DNA of 9,522 nucleotides. It comes from CAZOHN01 sp964579325 (GTDB taxonomy: Bacteria > Pseudomonadota > Alphaproteobacteria > Rhodobacterales > Rhodobacteraceae). The translations under genes and the position numbers were made by a program. A model generated the notes under the pieces. The model searched no databases and was not told where the DNA came from. It saw only the letters and a program-made list of their open reading frames with translations. The stretch spans positions 1-9,522 of the forward strand of contig CAZOHN010000141.1 of NCBI GenBank assembly GCA_964579325.1, read 5' to 3'. Shown one piece after another: positions 7,146 to 9,522 of this stretch. Every line of letters begins with the position of its first letter. Position 1 is the first letter of the stretch.

Positions 7146-7174
7146 CTTGCATCTGCCGTGGTGTTGGCTATAGT
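7146..7174 (+). promoter_or_regulatory. Candidate sigma-70 promoter for dctPQM
   Basis: CTTGCA (7146-7151) as -35 is separated by 17 bases from TATAGT (7169-7174), one base from the consensus -10. Transcription would start near 7181, giving a leader of about 47 bases before the dctP ATG. This is the best hexamer pair I found in the window; the -35 is only partly matched. Confidence 0.5.
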
Positions 7175-7227
7175 CGGCACGCGAAATGGCGCCGCACAAG
7201 CGCCAGCATCCGACTGGGAGGACTCCA

Positions 7228-8367
7228 ATGAAAGACACCCGTGATACCGGGCGGCTCTCGCGCCGCTCGTTCCTTCGCAAGGGCGCGCTCGGCGGTTCGG
7301 CCGCGGCCGCTGCCACGCTTGCTGCCCCGGCCGTGCTGGCCCAGGCCCCGCTGGTCGTGAAGATGCAGACCTCGTGGCCGGCATCGGACATCTGGATGGA
7401 CTTCGCGCGCGAGTACATCACCCGCGTCGAGCAGATGTCGAACGAGCGCCTCAAGATCGACCTGCTGCCTGCCGGCGCGGTCGTGGGCGCGTTCCAGGTC
7501 ATGGACGCGGTGAACGACGGCGTGATCGACGCGGCGCATACGGTGCCGGTCTACTGGTACGGCAAGTCGAAGAACGCCTCGTTCTTCGGGACCGGCCCGG
7601 TGTTCGGCGGCAACGCCAACACGATGCTCGGCTGGTTCTACCAGGGCGGCGGGGCGGACCTCTACCGCGAGCTCACCCAGGACGTGCTCGGCCTCAACGT
7701 CTACGGCTTCATGGGCTTCCCGATGCCGGCGCAGCCGTTCGGCTGGTTCAAGGGCGAGGTCAACACGGCCGCCGATCTGAACGGCTTCAAGTACCGGACC
7801 GTGGGTCTGGCTGCCGACCTTCTGCAGCAGATGGGCATGTCGGTCGCCCAGCTTCCGGGCGGCGAGATCGTTCCGGCGATGGAGCGCGGCGTGATCGACG
7901 CCTTCGAGTTCAACAACCCGTCCTCCGACCTCCGCTTCGGCGCGCCGGACGTGGCCAAGAACTACTACCTGTCCTCGTACCACCAGGCCTCGGAGAGCTT
8001 CGAGTTCCTGTTCAACAAGGACTTCTTCGACGATCTCGAGCCCGACCTGCAGGCGATCCTCAAGTACGGCGTCGAGGCGGCTTCGACCTCGAACACTGCG
8101 CTGGCGATGAGGGAGTACTCCAACGACCTCGCCCGCATCTCGGACGAGTTCGGCGTGACGGTGCACCGGACCTCGCCGGAGATCCTCGCAGCGCAGCTTG
8201 CGGCCTGGGACACGCTCATTGCCGATCTCGAGCAGGATCCGTTCGCCAAGAAGGTGATGGACAGCCAGCGCGCCTGGGTCGAGAAAGTCGGCTACTACGA
8301 GCTGATGAACTCGCCTGACCTCGCGCTCGCCTACGAGCACTACTTCCCGGGCAAGCTCAAGCTCTGA
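7228..8367 (+). CDS. dctP: TRAP transporter substrate-binding protein, DctP family (TakP-like), Tat-exported
   Basis: This is the periplasmic receptor that captures an organic acid and hands it to the DctQM membrane complex. The 379-residue precursor starts with a twin-arginine signal: SRRSFLRK (11-18; Arg12-Arg13), a hydrophobic Ala-rich stretch, and a likely cleavage after VLA at residue 38. Mature features of the family are PAGAVVGAFQVMDAVNDGVI (81-100), HTVPVYWYGK (104-113), FKYRTVG (187-193) with the conserved ligand-carboxylate Arg190, PGGEIVPAMERGVIDAFEF (210-228), and FLFNKDFFDDL (260-270). It resembles the 2-keto-acid receptor TakP more than the C4-dicarboxylate receptors, by length, the GGGADLY segment (140-146) and the acidic-aromatic pair Glu227-Phe228, where TakP, as I recall it, has Glu-Trp. 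Start: ATG at 7228 with GGAGG (7217-7221) six bases upstream; a 14-codon upstream extension has no site and would bury the signal. First gene of the dctPQM operon. The ligand is probably a 2-oxo or 2-hydroxy monocarboxylate, by inference. Confidence 0.95.
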   Translation: MKDTRDTGRLSRRSFLRKGALGGSAAAAATLAAPAVLAQAPLVVKMQTSWPASDIWMDFAREYITRVEQMSNERLKIDLLPAGAVVGAFQVMDAVNDGVIDAAHTVPVYWYGKSKNASFFGTGPVFGGNANTMLGWFYQGGGADLYRELTQDVLGLNVYGFMGFPMPAQPFGWFKGEVNTAADLNGFKYRTVGLAADLLQQMGMSVAQLPGGEIVPAMERGVIDAFEFNNPSSDLRFGAPDVAKNYYLSSYHQASESFEFLFNKDFFDDLEPDLQAILKYGVEAASTSNTALAMREYSNDLARISDEFGVTVHRTSPEILAAQLAAWDTLIADLEQDPFAKKVMDSQRAWVEKVGYYELMNSPDLALAYEHYFPGKLKL

Positions 8368-8388
8368 TCCGGCGACACATGAGGCGTT

Positions 8389-8420
8389 CGGCCCGGCGGA
8401 AGTTGATTTCCGCCGGGCCG
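8389..8420 (+). terminator. Strong intercistronic hairpin between dctP and dctQ
   Basis: CGGCCCGGCGGAA (8389-8401) and TTCCGCCGGGCCG (8408-8420) form a perfect 13-bp stem with loop GTTGAT. It begins 21 bases after the dctP stop and ends 37 bases before the dctQ start. Only GTTCTG follows, so full termination is unlikely. A partial terminator or an RNA-stabilising structure that keeps binding-protein mRNA in excess over the membrane subunits fits the setting. Confidence 0.7.
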
Positions 8421-8457
8421 TTCTGCGAAGGTGCGGCCTCGTAACGGTGGGGACAAC

Positions 8458-9042
8458 GTGATCCGCTTCATCCGCTTCGCCGACAGCCTGTCGGCCGCGT
8501 TCGGCAAGGCCTTCGCCTGGCTGATCGTGCTCATGACGCTCGGCACCTCCTACGAGGTGTTCGCGCGCTACCTGTTCAACAAGCCGACGCCCTGGGCCTT
8601 CGACGTGTCGTTCATCATGTACGGCACGATGTTCATGATGGCCGGGGCCTATGCGCTGAGCCGCGGGCAGCATGTGCGGGGAGACTTCATCTACCGCAAG
8701 TGGCAGCCCCGGACGCAGGCCCGGGTGGATCTTGTCCTCTACTTCCTGTTCTTCTTCCCCGGCGTGATCGCCCTGATCTTCTCGGGCTGGAAATACGCGA
8801 GCCGGTCCTGGGGCTATGCCGAGGTTTCGGTCAACAGCCCCGCCGGCGTGCCGATCTACCAGTTCAAGACGGTGCTCGTCGCCGCCGGCATCCTGCTCTT
8901 CGTCCAGGGCATCGCCCAGGTCTGCCGCTGCCTGATCGCGATCCGCGACAACAGCTGGGTCGGACCCGAGGAGGACGTGATGGAGACCGAGGAGCTGCTC
9001 TTGAAGAAGGCCCACGAGGCCGAAACCGGAGGCCACGTATGA
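8458..9042 (+). CDS. dctQ: TRAP transporter small permease subunit DctQ
   Basis: DctQ is the four-helix inner-membrane subunit that pairs with DctM in the secondary, sodium-driven TRAP transporter. The 194-residue product has hydrophobic segments near 17-37, 47-67, 90-112 and 137-160. The family motif is SYEVFARYLFNKPTPWAFDV (31-50, R-Y-x-F-N-x-P-x-x-W), followed by ALSRGQHVRGDFIY (66-79). After the last helix comes a charged tail of about 30 residues ending in EELLLKKAHEAETGGHV. The start is taken as GTG at 8458 with GGGGA at 8449-8453; another GTG at 8431 adds nine residues but has a poor site. The gene ends in an ATGA overlap with dctM, indicating translational coupling. It follows dctP by 90 bp containing a strong hairpin. 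Confidence 0.93.
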   Translation: MIRFIRFADSLSAAFGKAFAWLIVLMTLGTSYEVFARYLFNKPTPWAFDVSFIMYGTMFMMAGAYALSRGQHVRGDFIYRKWQPRTQARVDLVLYFLFFFPGVIALIFSGWKYASRSWGYAEVSVNSPAGVPIYQFKTVLVAAGILLFVQGIAQVCRCLIAIRDNSWVGPEEDVMETEELLLKKAHEAETGGHV

Positions 9043-9522
9043 CCGACCCGCAGGTCGCCCTGCTGCAGCTGGGCCTCTTCATCGTGATGGTGTTCCTGGG
9101 GTTCCCCATCGCCTTCACGCTGATGGCGATGGGCATCTTCTTCGGCTATTTCGCCTACTACGATCCCGACCGGATGTGGCGGTCGTTCAACCGGCTGGGC
9201 GAGGACGCCGGCTGGTGGGAAAGCACGCGGCTGTGGTTCGAGGGGTTCCTGAACAACCGCATCTTCGACCTCTTCATCAACCAGTCCTACACGGTGATGT
9301 CGAACGAGGTGCTGACGGCGATCCCGCTGTTCCTGTTCATGGGCTACATCGTGGAGCGCGCCAACATCGTCGACAAACTGTTCGGCACGCTGAACGTGGC
9401 CGCCCGGAACATGCCCGGCTCGATGGGCGTGGCCGCACTGGTGACCTGCGCCCTGTTCGCGACGGCGACCGGCATCGTCGGCGCGGTGGTGACGCTGATG
9501 GGCCTGCTGGCGCTGCCGCAGA
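9039..9522 (+). CDS. dctM: TRAP transporter large permease subunit DctM, N-terminal 161 residues (runs off the right edge)
   Basis: DctM is the large multi-helix subunit that forms the transport pathway; family members usually exceed 420 residues, so well under half is present. The start MTDPQVALLQLGLFIVMVFL leads to GFPIAFTLMAMGIFFGYFAY (21-40), a first hydrophobic region. A polar, Trp-rich stretch follows (about 42-75), then VLTAIPLFLFMGYIVERANI (91-110), ARNMPGSMGVAALVTCALFA (122-141) and a Gly-rich helix (GIVGAVVTLMGLLALP, 145-160). The P-L-F-x-F-M-G motif is typical of the family. The segment between the first helix and AIPLF is longer than in many DctM proteins. The ATG at 9039 overlaps the dctQ stop by four bases, and GGAGG (9028-9032) is six bases upstream. 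Confidence 0.95.
   Translation, partial: MTDPQVALLQLGLFIVMVFLGFPIAFTLMAMGIFFGYFAYYDPDRMWRSFNRLGEDAGWWESTRLWFEGFLNNRIFDLFINQSYTVMSNEVLTAIPLFLFMGYIVERANIVDKLFGTLNVAARNMPGSMGVAALVTCALFATATGIVGAVVTLMGLLALPQ

Noticed and set aside
7168..9036. 622-codon open frame on the minus strand, antisense to dctP and dctQ
   Set aside because: It is a by-product of strong GC codon bias: the translation is rich in Arg, Glu, His and Val with no recognisable motif, while the plus strand encodes clear TRAP proteins with good ribosome-binding sites.
1..9522. CRISPR arrays, insertion sequences, tRNA or rRNA genes, phage genes, or a defence system
   Set aside because: No regularly spaced repeats, transposase or integrase motifs, cloverleaf-like tRNA or rRNA sequence were seen on either strand. 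All genes belong to known families.

Overview
The window reads as chromosomal DNA from a high-GC alphaproteobacterium, probably from a draft or metagenome assembly because a run of 10 N interrupts one gene. Signs of the lineage are a PopZ/DUF2497-type polar organiser, an SqrR/BigR-like ArsR regulator, a TakP-like TRAP transporter and the strong GC bias. I cannot fix the order from this sequence alone.

Left part (1-4049): the 5' half of guaB (IMP dehydrogenase, minus strand) runs off the left edge. It is divergent from a long PopZ-family gene whose Pro/Ala-rich linker contains the assembly gap. A 174-bp spacer then leads to mtnA (methylthioribose-1-phosphate isomerase, plus strand). These are housekeeping, cell-polarity and methionine-salvage functions.

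Middle part (4050-7105): convergent with mtnA is a minus-strand pair, an ArsR-family regulator followed by an amidase-signature hydrolase. The mtnA and amidase stop codons lie inside or against one shared 8-bp inverted repeat. Divergent from the regulator is a D-2-hydroxyacid dehydrogenase (glyoxylate/hydroxypyruvate-reductase-like). The intergenic region between them holds a perfect 16-bp GC palindrome and a second imperfect dyad centred on a possible -10 element of the regulator. The regulator's cysteine spacing matches that of persulfide-sensing SqrR/BigR proteins.

Right part (7106-9522): a TRAP transporter operon for an organic acid: dctP (Tat-exported binding protein, TakP-like), a strong 13-bp intercistronic hairpin, dctQ, and a 4-base overlap into dctM, which runs off the right edge. 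A 19-bp inverted repeat (TGGTAAG-N5-CTTACCA) sits just upstream of a plausible sigma-70 promoter for dctP.

A reasonable but unproven reading is that the middle and right parts form a small catabolic locus. The TRAP system would import a 2-keto or 2-hydroxy acid, the dehydrogenase would interconvert keto and hydroxy forms, and the amidase would release acids from amides. I found no mobile element, CRISPR array, tRNA or rRNA, and no clearly new multi-gene system. The points most worth a second look are the candidate sulfur-responsive regulator in an amidase context, the two candidate operators, the intercistronic hairpin and the oversized PopZ-like protein.
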